NCBI GenBank assembly: GCA_019420905.1
Contig: JAHZGH010000010.1
Span: 8,136 to 72,135, forward strand
Source: Succinivibrionaceae bacterium
GTDB taxonomy: Bacteria; Pseudomonadota; Gammaproteobacteria; Enterobacterales; Succinivibrionaceae
Length of the DNA: 64,000 nt
Reading direction: 5' to 3'
Under the pieces are notes generated by a model that was not told the DNA's origin, searched no databases, and saw only the letters and a list, made by a program, of their open reading frames with translations. The position numbers were made by a program, and so were the translations under genes. Positions 52,123-60,789 of this stretch are shown piece by piece (within the stretch, counting starts at the first letter, position 1; each line of letters begins with the position of its first letter).

Positions 52123-55009
52123 TCATATTCTCCTTTTTCTGTGAATCATCCGACTCTTTTGGCAGATTTTCTGAGGCTAAAGAAATTTCCTGCTGAACAG
52201 ATTCCTTTTCCTGCATTTCTTTTATAGCTTGTTTTTCAAGAGCTCTCGCCTGAGCAGTCTTACGGCTATTTTCAACTACATTTTCAGGAATAGCCTGAAG
52301 GCCTACGACTTGAGCATCATCCATGCGCATTAAAATAACGCCAGAAGCACTGCGTCCGCACTCGCGAATAGTATTCATAGGAGATCTAATTAAAATGCCT
52401 GTATCAGTGATAAGCATAAATTCACTCTCATCATCTGCTTTTACGGCTCCTATGACTGCACCATTACGCTCTAAGTTACGAATTGCAAATACACCTTGAC
52501 CACCACGATTGCGCAGGGCAAGAGTATCAAGAGCAATTCGTTTGCCAAAGCCATTAGCTGTTGCAATAAGGCACTGCGTACAAGAATCATTCGGAGGCAG
52601 CACAATCATGGAAACAACCTTTGCATCACCAATTAAGCGAATACCGCGGATTCCTGCAGAATTACGTCCAGAAGGTCTTACTCCCGATCCATTATGACGG
52701 GAAAGTCCTTCGTTAGCATCATTATCCTCAGAATTCTCTAAATTATCTATGCATTCCTCATCTTCGGCAGCATCCTTTGAGGCTTTATAATACTCACAGA
52801 AATGAATAGCACGGCCGTCTGAAGTAAATAGATAGATATCATCATCACCGCTTGAAATTTCAACGCCAATAAGCTCATCGCCTTCAGCAAGATTAATGGC
52901 CTTAATACCGCGATCGCCTCCGCGCTTAACAAAGCTTTCAAAAGCCGAAACCGGAGTTTTCTTTACTAAACCCTTAGAGGTTGCGTACATAAAATACGTA
53001 TCCTCTTCAAACTTAGATACAGGCAGCATAGCTGTAATACGCTCGTTTTCAGCGATTTCGAATACATTTTGTACAGGCCTGCCTCTCCAGGTGCGATTTT
53101 CTGATGTCGGCAAATCATAAACAATAGAAATAAAAGCTCGGCCTAGATTAGTAAAGCACAGCATCTTATCGTGAGTATTTGCTACTACGACATTATTGAT
53201 AAAATCCTCTTCCTTTAAAGAAGCTGCTCTGCGCCCCTTACCTCCGTGAGCTTGACTCTCATAAGAAGCTATATCCTGATACTTTATATAGCCTTGATAA
53301 GATAAAGTAACAATAACATCCTGCTTAGCAATTAAATCAGCCTTATTAAAGTTACCGTCGTCATTAACAAAATTAGAGCGGCGAGGAGATGCAAACTCAT
53401 TCTTACAAGCAATCAAATCCTCACGAATAACTCTCTTCATGCGCTCAGGATTATTCAAAATATCCAGATAATCGCGGATATTCACCAATAAGCTCTTATA
53501 ATCTCCTAAAATCTCATCTGAAGCTAAATGAGTTAAGCGCGATAACTGCAGGGCCAAAATGGCTCGAGCCTGAGCATCTGAGAGATAATACTTGCCGTCA
53601 ATATAGCCGCAGTCATCACCTATTCCCTGAGGAGTGGTAATATTCTTTCCCTCTGGCGTACGCTCAATTAATGCATTGATTTTTGAGCCATCCCATGGCT
53701 CTTGCTTTAAAAGCTCCCTAGCCTCATCTTGATTCTGCGATGAAGTAATTAAATCTATAACTCGCTGAATATTTGCTTTAGCAACCATCAAGCCTTCCGC
53801 TACATGCGCACGACGACGATCTTGACGTAATAAATAAACAGTTCTGCGGGTAACGACTTCACGGCGGAATTTAATGAACTCCTTTAAAACTTCCATCAAG
53901 GATAGCTGTCGCGGATGGTTGTTAACTAAGGCAACCATATTTATCCAGAAAGAAGACTGCAGCATAGTCTGCGAATAAAGATTATTTAATACCGCCTCTT
54001 CATAAGCATCACGCTTAAGATCAATGGCAATGCGTACAGCATTGTCCTTATCAGACAAATCATTGACCTCTGCTATGCCTTCGATTTTCTTTTCACGGAC
54101 TAATTGAGCAATCTGCTTGACGATATCAACCTTATGAACAACATAAGGGATCTCGTCAACAATAATAGTCTTACGGCCTGACTTATCCGTTTCAACATGA
54201 GTACGAGAACGAATTACGCAACGGCCACGACCTGTAGCGTATGCCTGCTTAATGCCATCATTACCAACAATAAGTCCGCCTGTAGGGAAATCCGGGCCAG
54301 GAATATACTGCATCAACTCGTCTAAAGTAAGCTCCGGATTATCTAATAAGGCAACAGTTCCATCAATAATCTCTCCTAAATTATGCGGAGGAATATTAGT
54401 GGCCATACCTACGGCAATTCCTGAGGAGCCATTAACAAGCAAGTTAGGGAAACGAGTCGGCAGAACTTCAGGAATCTGCTCATTACCGTCGTAATTTGGA
54501 TAAGTATTAACAGTTTCCTTGTCAATATCAGTAAGCATAGCCTCGGCAATCTTGGTCATCTTGATTTCGGTATAACGCATAGCTGCTGCGCCATCGCCAT
54601 CAATATCACCAAAATTTCCCTGACCAAAAATTAAAGGCTCACGCATGGAAAACCATTGTGCCATGCGCACAATAGTTTCATAAACTGCAGTATCGCCATG
54701 CGGATGAAAACGGCCGATGACGTCGCCTACAATACGTGCCGATTTTTTTGTCTGCCCCGTATGCCATACCTTAAGATCATACATATCGTAAAGAACACGA
54801 CGATGTACAGGTTTCAAACCATCGCGCACATCAGGCAAAGCTCTATCCACGATCACAGACATGGCATAATCAATAAAAGACTGTTTGAGCTCGTCCTCTA
54901 GATTGACAGTAGCAACGTCAAAATTGACGCTTTGAGAGGCTGTCTTTGGAGAGTTATCTCCTTCACGCTCTGTAGCTTCTAAAGTCTCTTTGTCGTTTTG
55001 GTCAGACAT
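52115..55009 (-). CDS. gyrA: DNA gyrase subunit A
   Basis: Breakage-rejoining subunit of DNA gyrase. The 964-residue protein has the winged-helix/tower core with catalytic Tyr145 in AAMRYTEIKM, the quinolone-determining helix GRFHPHGDTAVYETIVRMAQ (about 100-118), and the C-terminal pinwheel with the GyrA box as QAHGGKG. It is longer than E. coli GyrA (875), partly from an N-terminal extension of about 30 residues and an acidic insertion (about 755-785, rich in D, E and N) in the pinwheel, plus an acidic/Lys tail. The quinolone positions 83 and 87 of E. coli are Thr107 and Glu111 here. Confidence 0.97.
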   Translation of the reverse strand: MSDQNDKETLEATEREGDNSPKTASQSVNFDVATVNLEDELKQSFIDYAMSVIVDRALPDVRDGLKPVHRRVLYDMYDLKVWHTGQTKKSARIVGDVIGRFHPHGDTAVYETIVRMAQWFSMREPLIFGQGNFGDIDGDGAAAMRYTEIKMTKIAEAMLTDIDKETVNTYPNYDGNEQIPEVLPTRFPNLLVNGSSGIAVGMATNIPPHNLGEIIDGTVALLDNPELTLDELMQYIPGPDFPTGGLIVGNDGIKQAYATGRGRCVIRSRTHVETDKSGRKTIIVDEIPYVVHKVDIVKQIAQLVREKKIEGIAEVNDLSDKDNAVRIAIDLKRDAYEEAVLNNLYSQTMLQSSFWINMVALVNNHPRQLSLMEVLKEFIKFRREVVTRRTVYLLRQDRRRAHVAEGLMVAKANIQRVIDLITSSQNQDEARELLKQEPWDGSKINALIERTPEGKNITTPQGIGDDCGYIDGKYYLSDAQARAILALQLSRLTHLASDEILGDYKSLLVNIRDYLDILNNPERMKRVIREDLIACKNEFASPRRSNFVNDDGNFNKADLIAKQDVIVTLSYQGYIKYQDIASYESQAHGGKGRRAASLKEEDFINNVVVANTHDKMLCFTNLGRAFISIVYDLPTSENRTWRGRPVQNVFEIAENERITAMLPVSKFEEDTYFMYATSKGLVKKTPVSAFESFVKRGGDRGIKAINLAEGDELIGVEISSGDDDIYLFTSDGRAIHFCEYYKASKDAAEDEECIDNLENSEDNDANEGLSRHNGSGVRPSGRNSAGIRGIRLIGDAKVVSMIVLPPNDSCTQCLIATANGFGKRIALDTLALRNRGGQGVFAIRNLERNGAVIGAVKADDESEFMLITDTGILIRSPMNTIRECGRSASGVILMRMDDAQVVGLQAIPENVVENSRKTAQARALEKQAIKEMQEKESVQQEISLASENLPKESDDSQKKENMND

Positions 55010-55185
55010 TAATACTACTTCCTTAAATTTCAGTATCCAAATTGGAGGAGTTTAGCTTTTAATTATATCAATTTTGTTAATTTTTTTCAATGAATAAGAG
55101 CTTTTGCAGGGTTCTCCGAGCTTGAAAAAAAAGCGTTTTCTAAGGATAATTAAGAAGTCTTTTTTTTATATATCGAGAAATGCTA

Positions 55186-56094
55186 ATGTGGTTTAAAAAC
55201 GCCCGATTCTACACTGTTAATTTCAGTGAGCTTAATGCTATTTTTAATGATGAAAAGCTGTTATGCGATGCAATTGAGAGTACTTCTTTCCGTCCCTGCA
55301 CCGCTCAAGAAATTTCCACTATAGGCTTTGTGCCTTTATTTGGCGGAGATACATCTTATCACTTCTCTTGCGGACAAAATCATTTCTTCAAACTGCAGGA
55401 GGAGACAAAGCTATTACCTTCCTCTGTAGTTAATAATCAATTATCTGAATTAGTATCTCAGAAAGAGTTAGAACTCAAGCGCCAATTACGAAAAAATGAA
55501 AGAGATGCTTTAAAATCAGCAGTGATAAATCAGCTTTTAAGCCGAGCTTTTGCGACAAGACGCGAACTTCTAATATGGGTTAATCCTCAGCATGGACTAT
55601 GCGCCGTATCGGCAAGCTCAGCTAAAAGAGCAGAAAAAGGCTTAGCTATGATGCGAGAGGCTTTTTCGACCTTCCCAGCAAAGCTTTTAGAACCGCATTG
55701 TTTAGTCGAAGATCGCTTAAGTGCATGGCTTCGGGATGGCAAGCCAGCTTCTGTTTTCAGTTTAGGCAGCGACACTACATTAAAAAGTGTTGATGATGAC
55801 GGCGGTACAGTCAGAATTTCAAGAGAAGATCTTACGTCAGAGGAAATCTCTGTGCATTTAAATGCAGGAAAAGTGGTAACTGAACTGCAGCTTACATTTG
55901 ATGACAGCTTAATGCTTGTTTTATGCTCGGATCTATCCTGTAAGCGCATGAAGCCTACAGATCAATATTTAGAACGCAACCTGCCGGAAAAAAGCGATGA
56001 TGCCGTTGCTGACATGCAGGCTCATTTAGTTTTACAAGGCGAAATATTAGAAAAACTAGGTACACAAATTTTGGAGACTTTTAACTGTGCTTAA
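55186..56094 (+). CDS. rdgC: Recombination-associated protein RdgC
   Basis: Ring-shaped DNA-binding protein that restrains RecA-dependent recombination. The product of 302 residues matches the family length (303 in E. coli). It begins MWFKNARFY; family members begin MLWFKN. The second ATG at 55186 is chosen because a GAGA site lies seven bases upstream, whereas the first ATG at 55180 is too close to it. Conserved segments are FVPLFGGDTSYH-type GFVPLFG, VVNNQLSELVSQKEL, LKSAVINQLLSRAF and LIWVNPQHGLCAVSASS. Overlaps the next gene by eight bases. Confidence 0.94.
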   Translation: MWFKNARFYTVNFSELNAIFNDEKLLCDAIESTSFRPCTAQEISTIGFVPLFGGDTSYHFSCGQNHFFKLQEETKLLPSSVVNNQLSELVSQKELELKRQLRKNERDALKSAVINQLLSRAFATRRELLIWVNPQHGLCAVSASSAKRAEKGLAMMREAFSTFPAKLLEPHCLVEDRLSAWLRDGKPASVFSLGSDTTLKSVDDDGGTVRISREDLTSEEISVHLNAGKVVTELQLTFDDSLMLVLCSDLSCKRMKPTDQYLERNLPEKSDDAVADMQAHLVLQGEILEKLGTQILETFNCA

Positions 56095-57370
56095 AAAGCC
56101 TGAATTGTTAGCTCCAGCAGGTAGCTTAAAACACCTGCAGATGGCCCTCGATTTTGGTGCAGATGCTGTTTATGCCGGCGTTCCTAAATGGTCATTGCGT
56201 GTGCGCGGTAATGGCTTTGTACATGATGATTTTGAAAAAGGTATCGCCTATGCTCATAAGCAAGGCAAAAAAGTACATGCCGTTTTAAATATAATTCCTC
56301 ATGTACGCAGAACGCAGGGATTTAACGCAATTTTAGATGAAATGGCTGCCCTAAAGCCTGATGCTTTTATTATGGGGGATCCAGGTCTTATTGACATGGT
56401 AAGAGAGCGTTATCCAGAAATTCCGATTCACCTTTCTGTACAGGCTAATACAGTTAATGCCGGTTCAGTTAAATTTTGGCATAAAGTCGGCTTAACTAGA
56501 TGTATTTTAGCGCGCGAGCTTTCAATAACTGAAATAGATCTTATAAAGCAGGCTTGCCCTGAAATGGAAATAGAAGTTTTCATTCACGGCGCTTTATGTA
56601 TTGCTGTATCAGGACGCTGTTTAATTTCAGGATTTCTAGCTCATCGTGATGCCAATATCGGGGCTTGCAACAACGCCTGCCGTTACGGATTTAAAGTACG
56701 TAATATTCACAGTGCTCATAGTGCAGAATTTGCTGATCCTGAATCCTTATCAATGCAGATTGAAGAAAGCATGCATCACCCGAATGAATGGTTTAATTTA
56801 GAAGAAGATCAATGCGGTTCTTATCTTATGAACTCCAAAGATCTCTGCGCTTTGCCAATATTAGATAAATTAATTAAAACCGGAGTTGACTCTCTTAAAA
56901 TTGAAGGTCGTTCCAGATCTCCATTCTATGCTGCCGCTATTTCCAGAGCTTATCGTTTAGCTATTGACGCTATTGCAAGAAATGAAGATATTCCTTCTGA
57001 AAGCTATCAGATTGTCAATTCGATTCCCTCTCGAGGCTATACAACAGGACTGTTAGTTCCTCATCGTCCTGATGAAACTCAGGATTACAATACTAATGCC
57101 CCAAGTGCCGGAAAGTGGCAGATTGCTGGAGATATTACTGGCCGCGATGAAGAGGGACGCCTGCTCATCACTGTTAAAAACCGCTTTGAAAAAGGCTCTA
57201 AGATGAAGCTCTTTACTCCGCATGGACTATTAGACTTATCTTGCGAGCATATGGTAGATGATCGTGATCGACCTGTAGACGTGGCTCCTGGCAGCGGTTA
57301 TTTTGTCAAAGTTCCTTATGCTTCAGAACTTGATTTAAATACTACCGTGCTTTTACGTGACGACAGCTAA
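56087..57370 (+). CDS. trhP: tRNA hydroxylation protein TrhP (U32 peptidase family, YegQ)
   Basis: U32 family protein needed for prephenate-dependent 5-hydroxyuridine formation at the tRNA wobble position. The 427-residue protein begins PELLAPAGSLKHLQMALDFGADAVYAG. The U32 signature EVFIHGALCIAVSGRCLISGFLAHRDANIGACNNACRYGF (about 165-204) contains the cysteines that bind an iron-sulphur centre, followed by LMNSKDLCALP and SLKIEGRSRSPFYAA. It matches YegQ more than YhbU/YhbV. Co-transcribed with rdgC through an overlap. Confidence 0.92.
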   Translation: MLKKPELLAPAGSLKHLQMALDFGADAVYAGVPKWSLRVRGNGFVHDDFEKGIAYAHKQGKKVHAVLNIIPHVRRTQGFNAILDEMAALKPDAFIMGDPGLIDMVRERYPEIPIHLSVQANTVNAGSVKFWHKVGLTRCILARELSITEIDLIKQACPEMEIEVFIHGALCIAVSGRCLISGFLAHRDANIGACNNACRYGFKVRNIHSAHSAEFADPESLSMQIEESMHHPNEWFNLEEDQCGSYLMNSKDLCALPILDKLIKTGVDSLKIEGRSRSPFYAAAISRAYRLAIDAIARNEDIPSESYQIVNSIPSRGYTTGLLVPHRPDETQDYNTNAPSAGKWQIAGDITGRDEEGRLLITVKNRFEKGSKMKLFTPHGLLDLSCEHMVDDRDRPVDVAPGSGYFVKVPYASELDLNTTVLLRDDS

Positions 57371-57377
57371 TAAAAAA

Positions 57378-57401
57378 TCCTAACAGCTTTTACTGTTAGG
57401 A
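57378..57401. terminator. Bidirectional terminator between trhP and yciO
   Basis: A 9-bp perfect stem (TCCTAACAG/CTGTTAGGA, six-base loop) preceded by six A's, which serve as the T-run for the minus-strand yciO gene. Confidence 0.8.
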
Positions 57402-57412
57402 CTTTGCTGTAC

Positions 57413-58039
57413 TTAACTTTCAAAAGGAGCTGGATCCCCAGCTCCTACTCTCCTGATAACAGGCATATCATCCTCAAAACGAATAACTGTAGTAGGTGCT
57501 GAATTCAAAACACCGCCATCTACAATAACATCCACAAGCTTACCTATCTTATTGTTAATTTCGACAGGATCATTTTCTGGTTCTTCTTCTCCTGGCAAGA
57601 TTAAGGTACAGCTCATTAAACATTCATTCAATTCGCTAATCAAAGCATCTAAGATAGCATTTTGCGGGACTCTAAGTCCTATAGTGCGACGTTTTTCATT
57701 CATCATACGACGCGGCACTTCCTTAGTTGCCGGCAAAATAAAAGTATATGCCCCTGGCGTATTGTTTTTTAATAATCTAAATACAGTATTATCAAAGCGA
57801 GCATAAGTTGAGAGCTCTGATAAGTCTCGACACAATAAAGTAAAATTATGGTGCTTGCTTATCTGTCGTATGCGAGCAATTCTTTCCATGGCATTTTTCT
57901 CTTCAAGCATACAACATAAAGCATAAGCCGAATCTGTAGGAATCACAGCTACGCCGCCATTACGTAAAATATCCGCAATTTTTTTAATCAAGCGAACCTG
58001 GGGATTATCAGGATGCACGCTAATAAATTCACAAGCCAT
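57413..58039 (-). CDS. yciO: YciO, Sua5/TsaC-like threonylcarbamoyl-AMP synthase family
   Basis: The 208-residue protein has the Sua5/YrdC/YciO fold: GGVAVIPTDSAYALCCM (about 30-46), KHHNFTLLCRDLSELSTYA, NTPGAYTFILPATKEVPRRM, RTIGLRVPQ and VDGG. The close spacing and the YciO-type HHNFTLLC motif place it with YciO rather than TsaC. The exact role of YciO is less settled; it is thought to act on, or from, threonylcarbamoyl-AMP. It follows rnaM by 15 bases, as yciV-yciO in E. coli, so the two are co-transcribed. Confidence 0.92.
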   Translation of the reverse strand: MACEFISVHPDNPQVRLIKKIADILRNGGVAVIPTDSAYALCCMLEEKNAMERIARIRQISKHHNFTLLCRDLSELSTYARFDNTVFRLLKNNTPGAYTFILPATKEVPRRMMNEKRRTIGLRVPQNAILDALISELNECLMSCTLILPGEEEPENDPVEINNKIGKLVDVIVDGGVLNSAPTTVIRFEDDMPVIRRVGAGDPAPFES

Positions 58040-58054
58040 TTTTTTTTCTCTTTA

Positions 58055-58912
58055 TTAAAAATGATATGGCAACGCCTCTTCCATCTTCCAAACAGGATCT
58101 AAACTATCAGGAAGCTTAAGTTCCATACCTAAATCTCGATATGTTCCAAGGGCATGAAAATCTGACCCCATAGAAGCTTTAAATGCATAAAATTTCGCTA
58201 AATCGGCCAAATATTCACGCTCTTGCGGACGTTGTTGACAATAAGCTACCTCTATGCCGTCTCCACCTACGCTCTTAAAGTATTCCATGAGCGCTCGCAG
58301 CTTCATATTAGTCATTTCGTAGCGCTTAGGATGAGCTAAAACAGCCACGCCTTTAGCAGCATGAATTGCATCAACAGCTACCTTAATATCCGGCCAGTTA
58401 GTTGCTACATAAGCTTTTTTGCCTTTTCTTAAATAGACATTAAAAGCCTCATCTGCGCTAGAAGCTCGTCCCTCTTCAACGATAAGACGAGCATAATTTC
58501 CGCGCGTAATTGAAGCACCTGCTCCTGCACGCATTTGTGCTTTAGCCAACATATCATGGAAACCTAGACGCTCTAATTTAGCTGAAATCTCCTGAGCTCT
58601 TTGAGTACGCAAAACCTTCTGACCTTCAGTATAAGCTATAAATATAGGATTCATGTAATCTAAAAATAATCCTGCTACATGAATTTGATAGCCATTCCAT
58701 GTTGCTGACAATTCAGCTCCTGGTATAAGTTCAAGTTTTCCTGCGGCCGCTTGCTGAGCTTCCTTAATACCAGCACAGGTATCATGATCTGTTAGCGCAA
58801 GATGAGTTAATCCTAAAGAACACGCTCTTGAAACTAAATCCTTAGGACTTAATGCACCATCTGAAGCATTAGAATGACAATGAAGATCGATTTTACTTCT
58901 ATAAATAGACAT
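58055..58912 (-). CDS. rnaM: PHP-domain 5'-3' exoribonuclease RNase AM (YciV)
   Basis: The 285-residue PHP phosphoesterase removes 5' nucleotides from rRNA precursors in E. coli. Metal-binding motifs are intact: DLHCHSNASDG (about 9-19), ALTDHDTCAG, PGAELSATW, HAAKGVAVLAHPKRY, and GSDFHALGT at the end. The length and gene neighbourhood (yciO immediately downstream) fit the family. The start is a few bases after uup, implying one transcript of rlmKL-uup-rnaM-yciO. Confidence 0.94.
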   Translation of the reverse strand: MSIYRSKIDLHCHSNASDGALSPKDLVSRACSLGLTHLALTDHDTCAGIKEAQQAAAGKLELIPGAELSATWNGYQIHVAGLFLDYMNPIFIAYTEGQKVLRTQRAQEISAKLERLGFHDMLAKAQMRAGAGASITRGNYARLIVEEGRASSADEAFNVYLRKGKKAYVATNWPDIKVAVDAIHAAKGVAVLAHPKRYEMTNMKLRALMEYFKSVGGDGIEVAYCQQRPQEREYLADLAKFYAFKASMGSDFHALGTYRDLGMELKLPDSLDPVWKMEEALPYHF

Positions 58913-58914
58913 GA

Positions 58915-60789
58915 CTACCCCTCAGATGACTTAAGCTCTAACTCTTCCCATCTGGCATATAATTTGTCTAATGAAGCTGAGAGCTTTTCGCGCTCATTAT
59001 TTAATTCTATAGCTTTTTCAGCACCATTTTCATATATGCTGCTATCTTGCAAAGCCTCATCAAGCTTAGAAATTTTTTCTTCAAGATCTTCAACCTGCTG
59101 AGGCAACTTCTGTAATTCATGACTTTCAGTAAAAGAAAGTCCACTCTTGTTTTTTGGTGCTTTATCCTCAATTTTTTTTACTTTTTCGTTTTTTTTCTCT
59201 TCTGTAAATAAGCTTTTACCTATACGCTCATAATACGCTAAAACATCACTCCAGCCGCCGACAACAGTCTCTATACCGCCTTTGCCGTCAAATACCCAAG
59301 TCTCAGTGGCAACCTTATCAATAAAACGTCTGTCATGGCTTATCACAATTACCGTACCAGGATAGCTTGAAACCAAATCCTCCAATAAATCTAAAGTCTC
59401 CAAATCCAAATCATTTGTCGGCTCATCCATAATCAGCACATTAGATGGTTTTGCAAATAAACGTGCTAACAGCAAGCGATTTTTCTCTCCGCCAGAAAGT
59501 ACAGAAACAGGACTTCTAGCTCTTCTTCCGGTAAAAAGAAAATTGCTCAAATAAGAAATAACATGCTTGCTCTTGCCATTTATAGTTACCTCTGTATGCC
59601 CATCAGCAACATTGTCAGCGACTGATTTTTCTAAATATAATTGCTCATGATATTGATCAAAATATTGAATCTCAACATTCATGCCAATACGTACATAACC
59701 TGATGTAGGCTTAATCAGATTTTGCATAATCTGCACTAAGGTTGTTTTGCCTGTGCCGTTAGCACCAACAATGCCTATACGATCACCTCGCATAATAGTG
59801 GCATTAAAATTGTCAATTAAAACCTTACCATCAAATTCTTCATGTATATTGCGCAATTCAAACACAATATTACCGCTGCGATCGGCCTCATTAACCTGCA
59901 TGATGGCCTTTCCCTGACGATCACGGCGAGCAGCTCTGATTTTACGACGTTCCATCAGATCCTTAACACGCCCTTCATTGCGAGCTAAACGAGCTTTAAC
60001 CCCTCTACGGATCCAAGCTTCTTCTTCAGAGAGGATACGATCAAACTCTTTATTAGCAAGATCCTCCATACGCAGCCTTTCATCGCGTAATTCTAAATAT
60101 TTATTAAAAGACCCTGGATATGAATAAAGCTTGCCGCGATCAAGCTCAATTATGCGCGTAGCACAATCATCTGCAAAATTACGATCATGGCTTACAAATA
60201 CTACAGTACCTTCAAAAGAGTTTAAAATTTCCTCAAACCAAGTAATTGTTTCAATATCCAAATGGTTAGTAGGCTCATCTAAAAGCAAAAGTTCAGGTTC
60301 TGAAGCCAAGACCGCTGCTAAAGCTGCCTTACGTCGCCAGCCTCCGGATAGCTCTGCTAAAGGCATCTGTGCCTGCAGACCAATCTTATTTAAAATACGT
60401 CTTACTACTGCATCATGCTTCCAGCCGTCATGCTTTTCAATAAATTCTGATAATTCAAGCTGACGCTTAATATCCTCACACTGTATATATTCTGCCAAAG
60501 CTTTTCCGACAATCGGCACAGCAGATGCTGCCATGGTATAAGCTGTTCCGCTTTTATACTGAGGAGGATCCTGTTCCAAACGACCAATCTTTAGGCCAGA
60601 TTTAACAATTATTCTGCCTTCATCCAATTCCCGCTTGCCTTCAATCACCTGCAGCAAGGTTGATTTGCCTGTACCATTGCGCCCCACAAGACAGATACGC
60701 TCATGTTCCTCAATTGACAGGCTCGCCCCCTCTAAAAGCTTATCTGCCCCATAATTTAAATGTGCATCAATAATGTTTATAAGGCTCAT
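58915..60789 (-). CDS. uup: ABC-F ATPase Uup
   Basis: Cytoplasmic ABC-F protein with two ATPase domains, involved in ribosome-associated functions and in suppressing excision of transposons. The 624-residue protein has Walker A motifs GRNGTGKST (about 36-44) and GANGTGKTT, signatures LSGGWRRKAALA and LSGGEKNRLLLA, and Walker B motifs LLLLDEPTNHLD and LIMDEPTNDLD. The linker (about 240-300) is followed by a C-terminal Glu/Lys coiled coil (about 540-620) that binds DNA in Uup. Its ATG overlaps the rlmKL stop by four bases. Confidence 0.95.
   Translation of the reverse strand: MSLINIIDAHLNYGADKLLEGASLSIEEHERICLVGRNGTGKSTLLQVIEGKRELDEGRIIVKSGLKIGRLEQDPPQYKSGTAYTMAASAVPIVGKALAEYIQCEDIKRQLELSEFIEKHDGWKHDAVVRRILNKIGLQAQMPLAELSGGWRRKAALAAVLASEPELLLLDEPTNHLDIETITWFEEILNSFEGTVVFVSHDRNFADDCATRIIELDRGKLYSYPGSFNKYLELRDERLRMEDLANKEFDRILSEEEAWIRRGVKARLARNEGRVKDLMERRKIRAARRDRQGKAIMQVNEADRSGNIVFELRNIHEEFDGKVLIDNFNATIMRGDRIGIVGANGTGKTTLVQIMQNLIKPTSGYVRIGMNVEIQYFDQYHEQLYLEKSVADNVADGHTEVTINGKSKHVISYLSNFLFTGRRARSPVSVLSGGEKNRLLLARLFAKPSNVLIMDEPTNDLDLETLDLLEDLVSSYPGTVIVISHDRRFIDKVATETWVFDGKGGIETVVGGWSDVLAYYERIGKSLFTEEKKNEKVKKIEDKAPKNKSGLSFTESHELQKLPQQVEDLEEKISKLDEALQDSSIYENGAEKAIELNNEREKLSASLDKLYARWEELELKSSEG

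Noticed and set aside
55587..55949. 120-codon minus-strand frame opposite rdgC
   Set aside because: Entirely inside rdgC with no start signal; treated as a shadow frame.
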